A DNA stretch of 64,000 bases, taken from assembly GCA_032718475.1 (NCBI GenBank), contig JAUCBJ010003471.1:1-64000 (forward strand), written 5' to 3'. The stretch is from Nemertoderma westbladi (lineage: Eukaryota; Xenacoelomorpha; Nemertodermatida; Nemertodermatidae). A program made the position numbers and the translations under genes. The notes under the pieces were generated by a model that worked only from the letters and a program-made list of their open reading frames with translations, ran no database searches and had not been told where the DNA came from. Each line of letters opens with the position of its first letter. The first letter of the stretch is position 1. This document shows positions 43,867 through 56,155 of this stretch, piece by piece.

Positions 43867-46800
43867 CACTTTGTCACACCTGAGCCTACACCAACCGGGC
43901 CCCCACCATTATAGACCTACACCACCCGGGCCCCCACCATTACTTACACCAGCAGGGTCCCCACCATTATAGACCTACACCACCCGGGCCCCCACCATTA
44001 CTTACACCAGCCGGGCCCCCACCATTACTAACACCAGCCGGTCCCCCACCATTATAGACCTACACCACCCGGGCCCCCACCATTACTTACACCAGCCGGG
44101 CCCCCACCATTAAGACCTACACCACCCGGGCCCCCACCATTACCAACACCAGCCGGGCCCCCACCATTATAGACCTACACCACCCGGGCCCCCACCATTA
44201 CTTACACCAGCCGGGCCCCCACCATTAAGACATACACCACCCGGGCCACCACCATTACTTACACCAGCCGGGCCCCCACCATTATAGACCTACACCACCC
44301 GGGCCCCCACCATTACTTACACCAGCCGGGTCCCCACCATTATAGACCTACACCACCCGGGCCCCCACCATTACTTACACCAGCCGGGCCCCCACCATTA
44401 TAGACCTACACCAGCCGGGCCCCCACCATTATAGACCTACACCAGCCGGGCCCCCACCATTACTTACACCAGTCGGGCCCCCACCATTACTTACACCAGC
44501 CGGGCCCCCACCACTATACGTACACCAGCCGGGCCCCCACCATTAGACCTACACCACCCGGGCCCCCACCATTACCTACACCACCCGGGCCGGGCCCCCA
44601 CCATTAGACCTACACCACCCGGGCCCCCACCATTATAGACCTACACCAGCCGCCCCCCCCCCCCACCATTACCTACACCAGCCAGGCCCCCACCATTACC
44701 TACACCAGCCGGGCCCCCACCATTACCTACACCAGCCGGGCCCCCACCATTACCTACACCAGCCGGGCCCCCACCATTACCTACACCACCCGGGCCCCCA
44801 CCATTATACATACACCAGCCGGGCCCCCACCATTATACATACACCAGCCGGGCCCCCACCATTATACATACACCACCCGGGCCGGGCCCCCACCATTAGA
44901 CCTACACCAGCCGGGCCCCCACCATTATACCTACACAAGCCGGCCCCCCACCATTATACCTACACCAGCCGGGCCCCCACCATTACCTACACCAGCCGGG
45001 CCCCCACCATTACCTACACCAGCCGGGCCCGCACCATTACCTACACCAGCCGGGCCCCCACCATTACCTACACCATCCGGGCCCCCACCATTATACGTAC
45101 ACCAGCCGGGCCCCCACCATTAGACCTACACCACTCGGGCCCCCACCATTATACCTACACCAGCCGGGCCGGGCCCCCACCATTACCTACACCAGCCGGG
45201 CCCCCACCATTACCTACACCACCCGGGCCCCCACCATTACCTACACCAGCCGGGCCCCCACCATTATACGTACACCAGCCGGGCCCCCACCATTAGACCT
45301 ACACCACTCGGGCCCCCACCATTATACCTACACCAGCCGGGCCCCCACCATTATACGTACACCAGCCGGGCCCCCACCGTTATAGACCTACACCAGCCGG
45401 GCCCCCACCGTTATAGACCTACACCACCCGGGCCCCCACCATTACCTACACCAGCCGGGCCCCCACCATTACCTACACCAGCCGGGCCCCCACCATTACC
45501 TACACCACCCGGGCCCCCACCATTACCTACACCAGCCGGGCCCCCACCATTACCTACACCATCCGGGCCCCCACCATTATACCTACACCAGCCGGGCCCC
45601 CACCATTATACGTACACCAGCCGGGCCCCCACCGTTATTGACCTACACCAGCCGGGCCCCCACCATTATACCTACACCAGCCGGGCCCCCACCATTATAC
45701 CTATACCAGCCGGGCCCCCACCATTAGACCTACACCAGCCGGGCCCCCACCATTATACGTACACCAGCCGGGCCCCCACCATTATACGTACACCAGCCGG
45801 GCCCCCACCGTTATAGACCTACACCAGCCGGGCCCCCACCATTATACCTACACCAGCCGGGCCCCCACCATTATACCTACACCAGCCGGGCCCCCACCAT
45901 TACCTACACCACCCGGGCCCCCACCATTACCTACACCACCCGGGCCCCCACCATTACCTACACCAGCCGGGCCCCCACCATTACCTACACCAGCCGGGCC
46001 CCCACCATTATACCTATACCAGCCGGGCCCCCACCATTAGACCTACACCACCCGGGCCCCCACCATTAAGACCTACACCACCCGGGCCCCCACCATTACC
46101 TACACCACCCGGGCCCCCACCATTAAGACCTACACCACCCGGCCCCCCACCATTAGACCTACACCACCCGGGCCCCCTCCATTAGACCTACACCACCCGG
46201 GCCGGGCCCCCACCATTAGACCTACACCACTCGGGCCCCCACCATTAGACCTACACCACCCGGGCCCCCACCATTAAGACCTACACCACCCGGGCCCCCA
46301 CTATTACCTACACCACCCGGGCCCCCACCATTAAGACCTACACCACCCGGCCCCCCACCATTAGACCTACACCACCCGGGCCCCCACCATTAAGACCTAC
46401 ACCACCCGGCCCCCCACCATTAGACCTACACCACCCGGGCCGGGCCCCCACCATTAGACCTACACCACCCGGCCCCCCACCATTAGACCTACACCACCCG
46501 GCCCCCCACCATTAGACCTACACCACCCGGGCCCCCACCATTAGACCTACACCACCCGGGCCGGGCCCCCACCATTAAGACCACCTACACCACCCGGGCC
46601 CCCACCATTAGACCTACACCACCCGGGTCCCACCATTAGACCTGCACCACCCGGGCCCCCACCATTACCTACACCACCCGGGCCCCCTCCAATAGACCTA
46701 CACCACCCGGGCCCCCACCATTAGACCTACACCACCCGGGCCCCCACCATTAGACCTACACCACCCGGGCCGGGCCCCCACCATTAAGACCACCTTCACC

Positions 46801-48092
46801 ACCCGGGCCCCCACCATTAGACCTAGACCACCCGGGTCCCACCATTAGACCTACACCACCCGGGCCCCCACCATTACCTACACCAGCCGGGCCCCCACCA
46901 TTACCTACACCACCCGGGCCCCCTCCAATAGACCTACACCACCCAGGCCCCACCATTAAGACCTACACCACCCGGGCCCCCACCATTAGACCTACACCAC
47001 CCGGGCCCCACCATTAGACCTACACCACCCGGGCCCCCACCATTAGACCTACACCACCCGGGCCCCCACCATTAGACCTACACCACCCGGGCCCGGGCCC
47101 CCACCATTAGACCTACACCACCCGGGCCCCCACAATTATAGACCTACACCATCCGGCCCCCCACCATTAGACCTACACCACCCGGGCCCCCACCATTAGA
47201 CCAACACCACCCGGGCCCCCTCCAATAGACCTACACCACCCGGGCCCCCACCATTAAGACCTACACCACCCGGGCCCCCACCATTACCTACACCACCCGG
47301 GCCCGGGCCCCCACCATTAGACCTACACCACCCGGGCCCCCACCATTACCTACACCAGCCGGGCCCCCACCATTACCTACACCACCCGGGCCCCCTCCAA
47401 TAGACCTACACCACCCAGGCCCCACCATTAAGACCTACACCACCCGGGCCCCCACCATTAGACCTACACCACCCGGGCCCCACCATTAGACCTACACCAC
47501 CCGGGCCCCCACCATTAGACCTACACCACCCGGGCCCCCACCATTAGACCTACACCACCCGGGCCCGGGCCCCCACCATTAGACCTACACCACCCGGGCC
47601 CCCACCATTATAGACCTACACCATCCGGCCCCCCACCATTAGACCTACACCACCCGGGCCCCCACCATTAGACCAACACCACCCGGGCCCCCTCCAATAG
47701 ACCTACACCACCCGGGCCCCCACCATTAAGACCTACACCACCCGGGCCCCCACCATTACCTACACCACCAGGGCCCCCACCATTAGACCTACACCACCCG
47801 GGCCCAACCATTAGACCTACACCACCCGGGCCCCCACCATTAGACCTACACCACCCGGGCCCACACCATTAGACCTACACAACCCGGCCCCCCACCATTT
47901 GACCTACACGACCCGGGCCCCACCATTAGACCTACACCACCCGGCCCCCCACCATTAGACCTACACCACCCGGCCCCCCACCATTAGACCTACACCACCC
48001 GGGCCCCCACCATTAGACCTACACCACCCGGGCCGGGCCCCCACTAGTAGACCTACATCACCCAGGCCGGGCCCCCACCATTAGACCTACAC
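43867..48092. repeat. 4.2-kb GC-rich minisatellite
   Basis: About 150 tandem units, mostly 25-29 bp, of the form CCTACACCAGCCGGGCCCCC plus ACCATTA. Two unit types, with CAGCCGGG or CACCCGGG, form blocks: the first dominates the left part and the second the right part. Some units carry an extra CGGGCC. A higher-order duplication of about 472 bp is visible (the rare ACCCAGGCCC variant at 46941 recurs at 47413). The plus strand is strongly C-rich, the minus strand G-rich. Glycine-rich open frames on the minus strand are repeat artefacts. Confidence 0.95.
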
Positions 48093-48568
48093 CAATTTCC
48101 ATCCCCTTACCTTACTAAATAGAATCGAACATACTTTCTTACTTAAAAGTGACAATTGAAAATAAAGAAAAAAACGATATGTAAGAATTTGACAAATCTC
48201 ATTAAAATATGATAGAATAATGAGACCGTATTATATATAATACGATAATTATACTTCATACATGTGCATAAAAAGTAATACTTTATATGCGATGATCAGG
48301 GGTGCAAGTTACACGAACGAACACAGCGAAGGAGTGTAAATAAAGAAAAGCCGGTGAGACAGAATAAAAATGTGTCTAGTTTTATTACAAAACTGTTTCA
48401 TTGCGGTACTCCAGCAATTAAATAGCAAGATTTATTTATGTTTATTGGCTAACTTCGGAAACAACAGCAATATTTCACTATTAGTGAATAATTATCAACA
48501 TTTAAATGTTATCTATTTCGTGTAGGAACAACAGTTTCTTAAATAGCGAACTTTTATATTTCTTTAAA
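48093..48568. other. Spacer between two arrays, no gene seen
   Basis: AT-rich sequence separating the GC-rich minisatellite from the AT-rich 17-bp array. No structure recognised. Confidence 0.5.
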
Positions 48569-50826
48569 TATAACTTATATTAGTTATAGTTAGATATTAG
48601 TTATAGTTAGATATTGGTCATAGTTAGATATTGGTCATAGTTAGATATTAGTTATAGTTAGATATTAGTTAGATATTAGTTATAGTTAGATATTAGTTAT
48701 AGTTAGATATTAGTTATAGTTAGATATTAGTTATAGTTAGATATTAGTTATAGTTAGATATTAGTTATAGTTAGATATTAGTTATAGTTAGATATTAGTT
48801 ATAGTTAGATATTAGATATAGTTAGATATTAGTTATAGTTAGATATTAGTTATAGTTAGATATTAGATATAGTTAGATATTAGTTATAGTTAGATATTAG
48901 TTTTAGTTAGATATTAGTTATAGTTAGATATTAGTATATAGTTAGATATTAGTTATAGTTAGATATTAGTTATAGTTAGATATTAGTTATAGTTAGATAT
49001 TGGTCATAGTTAGATATTGGTCATAGTTAGATATTAGTTATAGTTAGATATTTAGTTAGATATTAGTTATAGTTAGATATTAGTTATAGTTAGATATTAG
49101 TTATAGTTAGATATTAGTTATAGTTAGATATTAGTTATAGTTAGATATTAGTTATAGTTAGATATTAGTATATAGTTAGATATTAGTTATAGTTAGATAT
49201 TAGTTATAGTTAGATATTAGTTATAGATAGATATTAGTTTTAGTTAGATATTAGTTATAGTTAGATATTAGTTATAGTTAGATATTAGTTAGATATTAGT
49301 TATAGTTAGATATTAGTTATAGTTAGATATTAGATATAGTTAGATATTAGTTATAGTTAGATATTAGTTATAGTTAGATATTAGTTATAGTTAGATATTA
49401 GATATAGTTAGATATTAGTTATAGTTAGATATTAGTTATAGTTAGATATTAGATATAGTTAGATATTAGTTATAGTTAGATATTAGTTATAGTTAGATAT
49501 TAGTATATAGTTAGATATTAGTTATAGTTAGATATTAGTTTTAGTTAGATATTAGTTATAGTTAGATATTAGATATAGTTAGATATTAGTTATAGTTAGA
49601 TATTAGTTATAGTTAGATATTAGTTATAGTTAGATATTAGTCATAGTTAGATATTGGTCATAGTTAGATATTAGTTATAGTTAGATATTAGTTATAGTTA
49701 GATATTAGTTATAGTTAGATAATTTAGGTATTTATAGTTAGATATTAGTTATTAGTTAGATATTAGTTATAGTTAGATATTAGTTATAGTTAGATATTAG
49801 ATATAGTTAGTATAGATAGTTGTAGTTATATTAGATAGGATAGTTAGTATATTATGTTAGATATTAGTTATAGTTAGATATTAGTTATAGTTAGATATTA
49901 GATATAGTTAGATATTAGTTATAGTTAGATATTAGTTATAGTTAGATATTAGTTATAGTTAGATATTAGTTATAGTTAGATATTAGTTATAGTTAGATAT
50001 TAGTTATAGTTAGATATTAGTTATAGATAGATATTAGTTTTAGTTAGATATTAGTTATAGTTAGATATTAGTTATAGTTAGATATTAGTTATAGTTAGAT
50101 ATTAGTTATAGTTAGATATTAGTTATAGTTAGATATTAGTTATAGTTAGATATTAGTTATAGTTAGATATTAGTTATAGTTAGATATTAGTTATAGTTAG
50201 ATATTAGTTATAGTTAGATATTAGTTATAGTTAGATATTAGTTATAGTTAGATATTAGTTATAGTTAGATATTAGTCATAGTTAGATATTAGTTATAGTT
50301 AGATATTAGTTATAGTTAGATATTAGTTATAGTTAGATATTAGTTATAGTTAGATATTAGTTATAGTTAGATATTAGTTATAGTTAGATATTAGTTATAG
50401 TTAGATATTAGTTATAGTTAGATATTAGTTATAGTTAGATATTAGTTATAGTTAGATATTAGTCATAGTTAGATATTAGTTATAGTTAGATATTAGTTAT
50501 AGTTAGATATTAGTTATAGTTAGATATTAGTTATAGTTAGATATTAGTTATAGTTAGATATTAGATATAGTTAGATATTAGTTATAGTTAGATCTTAGTT
50601 ATAGTTAGATATTAGTTATAGTTAGATATTAGTTATAGTTAGATATTAGTTATAGTTATATATTAGTTATAGTTAGATATTAGTTATAGTTAGATATTAG
50701 TTATAGTTAGATATTAGCTATAGTTAGATATTAGTTATAGTTAGATATTAGTTATAGTTAGATATTAGTTATAGTTAGATATTAGTTATAGTTAGATATT
50801 AGTTATAGTTAGATATTAGTTATAAA
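48569..50826. repeat. 17-bp AT-rich satellite (TTAGTTATAGTTAGATA)n
   Basis: Roughly 130 tandem copies of the 17-bp unit. Variants include GGTCATAGTTAG, TTAGATATAGTTAG and a truncated TTAGTTAGATA. Variants cluster, and similar runs of them recur (48.8-48.95, 49.3-49.5, 49.9-50.05 kb), so the array grew by copying blocks. A disordered stretch lies near 49720-49860. It ends about 230 bp from the 3' end of the otopetrin gene. Confidence 0.95.
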
Positions 50827-51053
50827 TAAAAACAATTATTATTTCACCATTAAACGAAGTAGATTATTCTCTAAAACTTTCAACTTAATGATTTCCCATG
50901 AGCTTACAATTTTCTGAAATATGCTACTCCTACTAACTAAACTAACGGTATCGTAATAAGAGCATTGCTAGGTCTATTTACTAGATTCACTCCAAATTGA
51001 TTATATGAAAAGTTGGCCTCGGAGCCTGGTAACCCATAATATACCGCATAATC

Positions 51054-52661
51054 CTAGCAGTCTGTAACATCTGATTTCTTGCCAACTACTTCCATACTAA
51101 TATTGTCTTCCGCTAAACACGAATTGGCTTTCCGTTTACCAACCACTCTGCTTTCCTCGATAAATGAGTGCTGGATAATATCAAATAGAACTGCGGTTGA
51201 ATGGAACCGGTAGAAAATGGGAAAAGGCAAAGTTGTATATCGTATGATAGCCCAGGTGCGTCGGTCGAAGTAGCTGAGAATTCCAGGATGGTAAATGGGT
51301 CTCTCCATCTCGCTAATGCTGTGCATCCAAAAACACAAGTTCAGAAAGAACACCAAAGTTATCAGTTGTTTGTCGCCACAATTACGGCGTCCCATTGGTC
51401 CGCATATGCGGTGACCACGTTTCATTGCTTCCAATAGAAAGATAGCCTGAATAGAGACTTGGAGAACTTCAAATATAAATATGGCGAGTGATGATGGGTT
51501 GAATGGGTTATCTGGAAGCACAAGAATGATAGCGTAGCAAATGGTAATTCCACTGGTAACAGTTATTAACAGAGAGAACAGAAGTAAAACAACGTCCATA
51601 AGTTCATGAAATTCCGCGTGTCGATGGTGAAACCTAATCAAACTCATAAGTACAATAACGATGGAGACTACAGACACAATCATTAGAGAAAGTAGAACTG
51701 CGTGGTAGATAGGTAGATATATGTAAATATTGTCAACACTAAGTAGAAATCTGCAACAGACAAGTAAGGCGAAATCGCCAATAACTATAGCAAATCCAGG
51801 AAGTAGGCCTCCTCGGTTGGATTTAACCAACTGTTTTACTACCTTCCAGTGCATTTTTACTCGGTAATTCGAGGAGCCAAAAGGTTTATTTACACCGATA
51901 TTCATCCACATCATAAGGAAGAAGCATGCGATGGCGACCTTGAACTCTATGGACATCGCGATTAGCGAGGCGTATGAATGGTCCACCAAATCCGATACAT
52001 CCTCCTGCAAGAGCCCAAAGAGACCCAATACATTATTCTGTTTGTGACTGTCGGCAACCCCTGCCATCGCTTCGGACGCAACCAAACCGAACCAACCGAT
52101 AATGTTGACGGACACGAGATGGAGGAGACAGAATCTCGAGGAAGTGGCTCGCGTTCGGGAGACACGCGTCTCGGAGTAGAGACACACAACCAGTGTCTGA
52201 ACGACGGCGAGTATGCCCTGCAGCACATACCACAACACATAAGTGATACCCTGGTGGAAGGATTCCCGAGTTAAGATAAGTACAGGTTTACGGACGCAGT
52301 GGATAACTTCCCCCAATCCGAACACAACTGTAGCTACTTTCAGATAAATGTTACCGGTGTGCGGGTCAAACGGGTTGTTGCCTTGTCTACGGTCTGGGTA
52401 GAGAACGCCCAGCAGATAGATTCCCGTTGCTATGCCCACAGATGTTATGATCAGTAAGAAAACGACAAGGTTATCCCAGAGACTCGGGTCCATGCTAGCC
52501 ATTATCACCATGGCAACCCCGAGAGAAGCAAGGAATCCCCCGTAAAAGACGCTGGTAGCTATTGACAGCCAAGTTGTAAAGTCATTGTCTGCCCTTCCCT
52601 TTACTGGAAGTGGTATTACGTCACCAACTGCTTCAGTATTCATCATTGTGATATGAGACAA
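51054..52661 (-). CDS. Otopetrin-like proton channel
   Basis: An intronless 535-residue protein with about 12 hydrophobic segments. Family landmarks include a long segment ending SIEFKVAIACFFLMMWMNIG (counterpart of the IEYSL..VLYVMWKNIG segment of otopetrins) at about 240, EVLQVSIQAIFLLEAMKR at about 405-422, LITLVFFLNLCFWM at about 437-450, and the C-terminal TTLPFPIFYRFHSTAVLFDI at about 485-505. Otopetrins form dimeric proton-selective channels activated by acid and used in sour taste and acid sensing in animals. The loop after the sixth segment and both termini are short, as in many invertebrate members. The start chosen is the first Met of the frame, with the first helix beginning about 30 residues later. 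The absence of introns is unusual for the family in vertebrates. Orthology to a particular OTOP cannot be decided. Confidence 0.88.
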   Translation of the reverse strand: MSHITMMNTEAVGDVIPLPVKGRADNDFTTWLSIATSVFYGGFLASLGVAMVIMASMDPSLWDNLVVFLLIITSVGIATGIYLLGVLYPDRRQGNNPFDPHTGNIYLKVATVVFGLGEVIHCVRKPVLILTRESFHQGITYVLWYVLQGILAVVQTLVVCLYSETRVSRTRATSSRFCLLHLVSVNIIGWFGLVASEAMAGVADSHKQNNVLGLFGLLQEDVSDLVDHSYASLIAMSIEFKVAIACFFLMMWMNIGVNKPFGSSNYRVKMHWKVVKQLVKSNRGGLLPGFAIVIGDFALLVCCRFLLSVDNIYIYLPIYHAVLLSLMIVSVVSIVIVLMSLIRFHHRHAEFHELMDVVLLLFSLLITVTSGITICYAIILVLPDNPFNPSSLAIFIFEVLQVSIQAIFLLEAMKRGHRICGPMGRRNCGDKQLITLVFFLNLCFWMHSISEMERPIYHPGILSYFDRRTWAIIRYTTLPFPIFYRFHSTAVLFDIIQHSFIEESRVVGKRKANSCLAEDNISMEVVGKKSDVTDC

Positions 52662-53754
52662 TAATTATAGTAAATCAATATAACAAAAAGCCTATATAAC
52701 ATTGAAGTAAATTAAAATGTAACAGATGGCCGCAGCCAGATTCAATTTAAGATTCATAAGCAGATCAATTTGATTGGCCGGCTCAGTTGGCTTATCACAT
52801 AGGCCTAGCATAATTCTAGTCTTACACATATACTACAGAAATCTGATTTGCAGGGCTTAGATATTATTAATGCAAAATGTAATTAAATTGTGGACTTTAC
52901 CACAAGTTCTTAGTTCAGTGTGCGCTGCATTGCATTTTGTTTCTAGGATTAAAAAATGCTGGTACCTTTTCACTTCGTCACACTAATTAGTATTTATCGT
53001 CAGCTACATTCGTTAGAGAGGCATCGAGTCATGACATGATGGACTGCAATATGTTACACTAGCAGCAAGACCATTGAAACACAAACCGGTATTAATTAGT
53101 ATTCATAGGTCACGTCATTGAGGGTGAGTTTCCCAAATCATGGCTTTGCTTCATTTAACACTGTGTTTAACTACTAGCGTAAATGCTTCGGTAAAGTTGA
53201 GTTCTATGAGTGGGTTTAATGAAATGTTAAATTCGTTCCTATCCCTCACCCGACCCATTCGGTGATTACAGCCATTCGAAAGACGACACCACACGGTACA
53301 CAATAGTATTTGAATTCCCCTCCCTTTATTGTTAATAATCGCAATTAATTTCATTGGCTGTTTATTTCACCTGGAATACTAAATAGTAGGTCAGAATAGA
53401 ATCAATTTTCTTGGAATTTTTTCAATTTACTATAATATTATTATAGAATTATTATTACAATATAATATTATTAATATAATAATATTATTAGACACGTCAC
53501 GTCATATAATATGTAATACTAATTAATAAGATGGTAATACAAATACAATAAGTAACAACTCATTCAACTCTGAAAGAATAGCCTTTTAGAGGTAAAATAT
53601 ACCTAGCAATTAATAACGTATGGAACATAAGTGTTGGTGTTTAGTCTATATAGAGCGGCAACCATTTGGTACCAAACTGAATATTCCAATTAGAGTCAAT
53701 AAACCGAAGTAATACCATGGTATACAGGCTATTCGATGTACCGTAATAATTAAA
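52662..53754. other. Upstream region of the otopetrin gene, no gene seen
   Basis: AT-rich. A segment of alternating TAATATTATTA (53440-53500) can fold on itself. The otopetrin promoter should lie at the left end, but no core elements were identified. Confidence 0.45.
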
Positions 53755-54062
53755 TTACCCATGGTAAAAACCCTTTAGATCTGAATACTTCAACCATAAT
53801 AAATAGCTTTTAATATTACCCATGGTACACGACACCTCATTTCCAATATAGAATAATAATACCCATGGTACACCCCCTTTTAATATCCATGGTAAACCCC
53901 CTTTCCAATATAGAATAATAATACCCATGGTACACCCCCTTTTAATATCCATGGTACACCCCCTTTTAATATCCATGGTACACCCCCTTTCCAATATAGA
54001 ATAATACCCATGTTACACCCCCTTTCCATTATAGAATAATAATACCCATGGTACAGCCCCTT
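53755..54062. repeat. CCATGGTACACCCCC tandem repeat, left part
   Basis: Tandem units alternate between about 24 bp (ATCCATGGTACACCCCCTTT plus TAAT) and about 38 bp with an added CCAATATAGAATAATAAT. The same array resumes at 54515 after a LINE fragment, and single units occur at 55369-55445. Open frames with repeated RGCTMDIK are artefacts of the repeat. Confidence 0.9.
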
Positions 54063-54301
54063 TCCTTGTGTCTGGTTTGTAATTCAGGGGCAATAGAAGA
54101 TGAACTAAACTTTTTATTGATATGTCCGGCTTACAGAGAACTCAGATCAGACAGAATATATAAAACGGCATTTCCACATAATCCCGACCGAATACAAATT
54201 TCGTAAACTACTTTTATCTCAGTCCAGACTTGAAATCAAAAATCTATATATTTTCACATATAAGGGATTTAAACTTCGTAATAACTTATTGGCGTAGATC
54301 T
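54063..54301 (+). pseudogene. LINE reverse-transcriptase ORF C-terminal fragment
   Basis: The plus strand reads CLVCNSGAIEDELNFLLICP, then AYRELRSDRIYKTAFPHNP, and after one single-base frameshift KLLLSQSRLEIKNLYIFTYK and a stop at about 54299. The order C--C-----EDE-HFLL-CP-Y--LR is the familiar end of many animal LINE ORFs. The copy is frameshifted. It separates the two halves of the CCATGGTAC array. Confidence 0.75.
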
Positions 54302-54514
54302 TTTCAAATTGTGTACTGTTATCGTTACTTTACAATCTTTTAGACAATCATTACTTTATTTCGGCGCTGGAGTTACAAACTGTAAATATGTTTAATAATT
54401 TGGTGTTCCATGTATCCTCCCTGTATCAGGTGCACTGTGCAGTTATTTATATTATGTATATTCAACTCACAGCCCGAATAGTGCTAGTTGCTTCTATTAA
54501 ACGAATTATGTTTG

Positions 54515-54785
54515 TTGTTCCAATATAGAATAATAATACCCATGGTACAGCCCCTTTCCAATATAGAATAATACCCACCCATGTTACACCACCTTTCCAA
54601 TATAGAATAATACCCATGGTACACCCCCTTTTAATATCCATGGTACACACCATTTCCAATATAGCATAATAATAATACCCATGGTACACCCCCTTTCCAA
54701 TATAGCATAATACTATCCGTGGTACACCGCCTTTCCAATATATTATAATAATATCCATGGTATACACCATTTCTAATCCATGTAG
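54515..54785. repeat. CCATGGTACACCCCC tandem repeat, right part
   Basis: About eight units of the same CCATGGTACACCCCCTTTCC / AATATAGAATAATAAT family as at 53755-54062, with more substitutions (CCGTGGTACACCGCC). Confidence 0.9.
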
Positions 54786-54821
54786 CATAACCGCCTACCC
54801 ATAATTTATTATTGGTTTATT

Positions 54822-54906
54822 AGAGGGTTGAGCACAGTGGCAGCAGATGATGGTATTAAACAGATGGGAGGCCACGAGGAGATTAATTGCGGACATACAA
54901 GGTATC
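54822..54906. repeat. Short dispersed repeat, copy A
   Basis: TTGAGCACAGTGGCAGCA ... AATTGCGGACATACAAGGTA. A second copy lies at 55270-55352. The pair brackets the SINE at 54.95 kb and may be part of a larger composite repeat. Confidence 0.6.
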
Positions 54907-54944
54907 GGGTAGTATAGTATTTCCAGGTCCAGGTTTACCTTTTA

Positions 54945-55110
54945 CCTGACCAGCTAGCTGAATGGTTAGAGCGTCAGATTTCCAACCCGGGGGTCTCCAG
55001 TTCGATCCCACCTGTATGTCATCTCCGACTTTGCAAAGCTGGACCCAAAAAAAGTTATAATAATGTGAAACAACTCATTCACCCATAACACCAATAGTAA
55101 ATTATAAAAA
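54945..55110 (+). repeat. tRNA-derived SINE
   Basis: TAGCTGAATGG (A box, 54955-54965) and AGTTCGATCCC (B box, 54999-55009) are spaced as in a tRNA. The T stem does not pair well and no acceptor stem forms, so it is a SINE head, not a tRNA gene. A short tail with A runs follows. Confidence 0.6.
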
Positions 55111-55269
55111 TATACCGGACGCATTTCCCTATGCGTGTTACTGTTCAGCCTAAATTAGTAGTTACTAGAGTGTAGAATTAATCATTGTGGCCGTAATGGT
55201 TCATGATTAATATACGCCACCCTTTCGTTGTACCGAGTGGTTAAAGACGGCCAAGTAGCCTAGAGTTTA

Positions 55270-55352
55270 GGATTGAGCACAGTGGCAGCATATGATGATG
55301 GTAGTGACAGACGGGAGCTCATGAGGTGGTCAATTGCGGACATACAAGGTAT
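55270..55352. repeat. Short dispersed repeat, copy B
   Basis: TTGAGCACAGTGGCAGCATA ... CAATTGCGGACATACAAGGT, similar to 54822-54906. It is followed by isolated CCATGGTA-type units. Confidence 0.6.
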
Positions 55353-55449
55353 AATTAAGAATTCCAAGGGTACACCCCCTTTCCATTATAGAATAATAAT
55401 ATCCATGGTAAACCCCATTTCCATTATAGAATAATAATACCCATGAAAC

Positions 55450-56155
55450 AGATAATTTGAAAACTTCATAGCTAACCAATGTTGCAATGGGCCCAGATCC
55501 TAATGGAAAAATATCGGATAAAATACGCAGATGAGAAATAAAATAAATTTCGCCGACTCGGGAAATAGTTAGTGAACTATTTCAAGTCCTTTTAATCCAC
55601 TTTTATTAATAACTGCAATTATTGATTACCGATACCACCTTTGATTTGTTTCATTTCATACAAATAGATAAGGAAGAGGCAATAAGATAGCTATATTGAG
55701 TCTTCGATCATGTTGCATACACACATCGCTTTATTGTCGAAGGGTTGCCACACTTTATTTACCACTTTTCAATGTTATGTAATTGTTTCACAAAGTTTGC
55801 GGATTCTTTAGTCTCTAATTTAAGGAAGCCCTCCATAGGATTTTTGGCTAATTTGTGTTTATATAACTAACAAGCCGCCAATGGTGCAAACCTTAGACGT
55901 ATTGGTATTGGACTGAAATGTGGCTTCTCTGATCCTCGTATGTTGTCGGTAAATATGTGTAAAAATACAAAATGGTACATTAATGATAATAACATATACC
56001 TAATTAATGTGTGTAAGGAGCTGCTGAAGTGTAAAACAAATGAATTTTTCGTGCAGGGTTTCTCGGGTTTCTCGGACTCAGAATTGAATTATATGTTAAA
56101 ATTTGTGTTTGCACACGGTAATTTTTATTATTGCTTATTGTCAGTCAGTTTTTTG
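55450..56155. other. Intergenic DNA before the 38-bp satellite
   Basis: No gene recognised. A 78-codon open frame near 55940-56176 runs into the satellite and has no family features. Confidence 0.45.

Noticed and set aside
46756..46956. Glycine-rich open frame on the minus strand
   Set aside because: Product of the GC-rich minisatellite; no start context or flanking coding sequence.
53755..54788. Open frames with repeated RGCTMDIK
   Set aside because: They follow the CCATGGTAC tandem array exactly.
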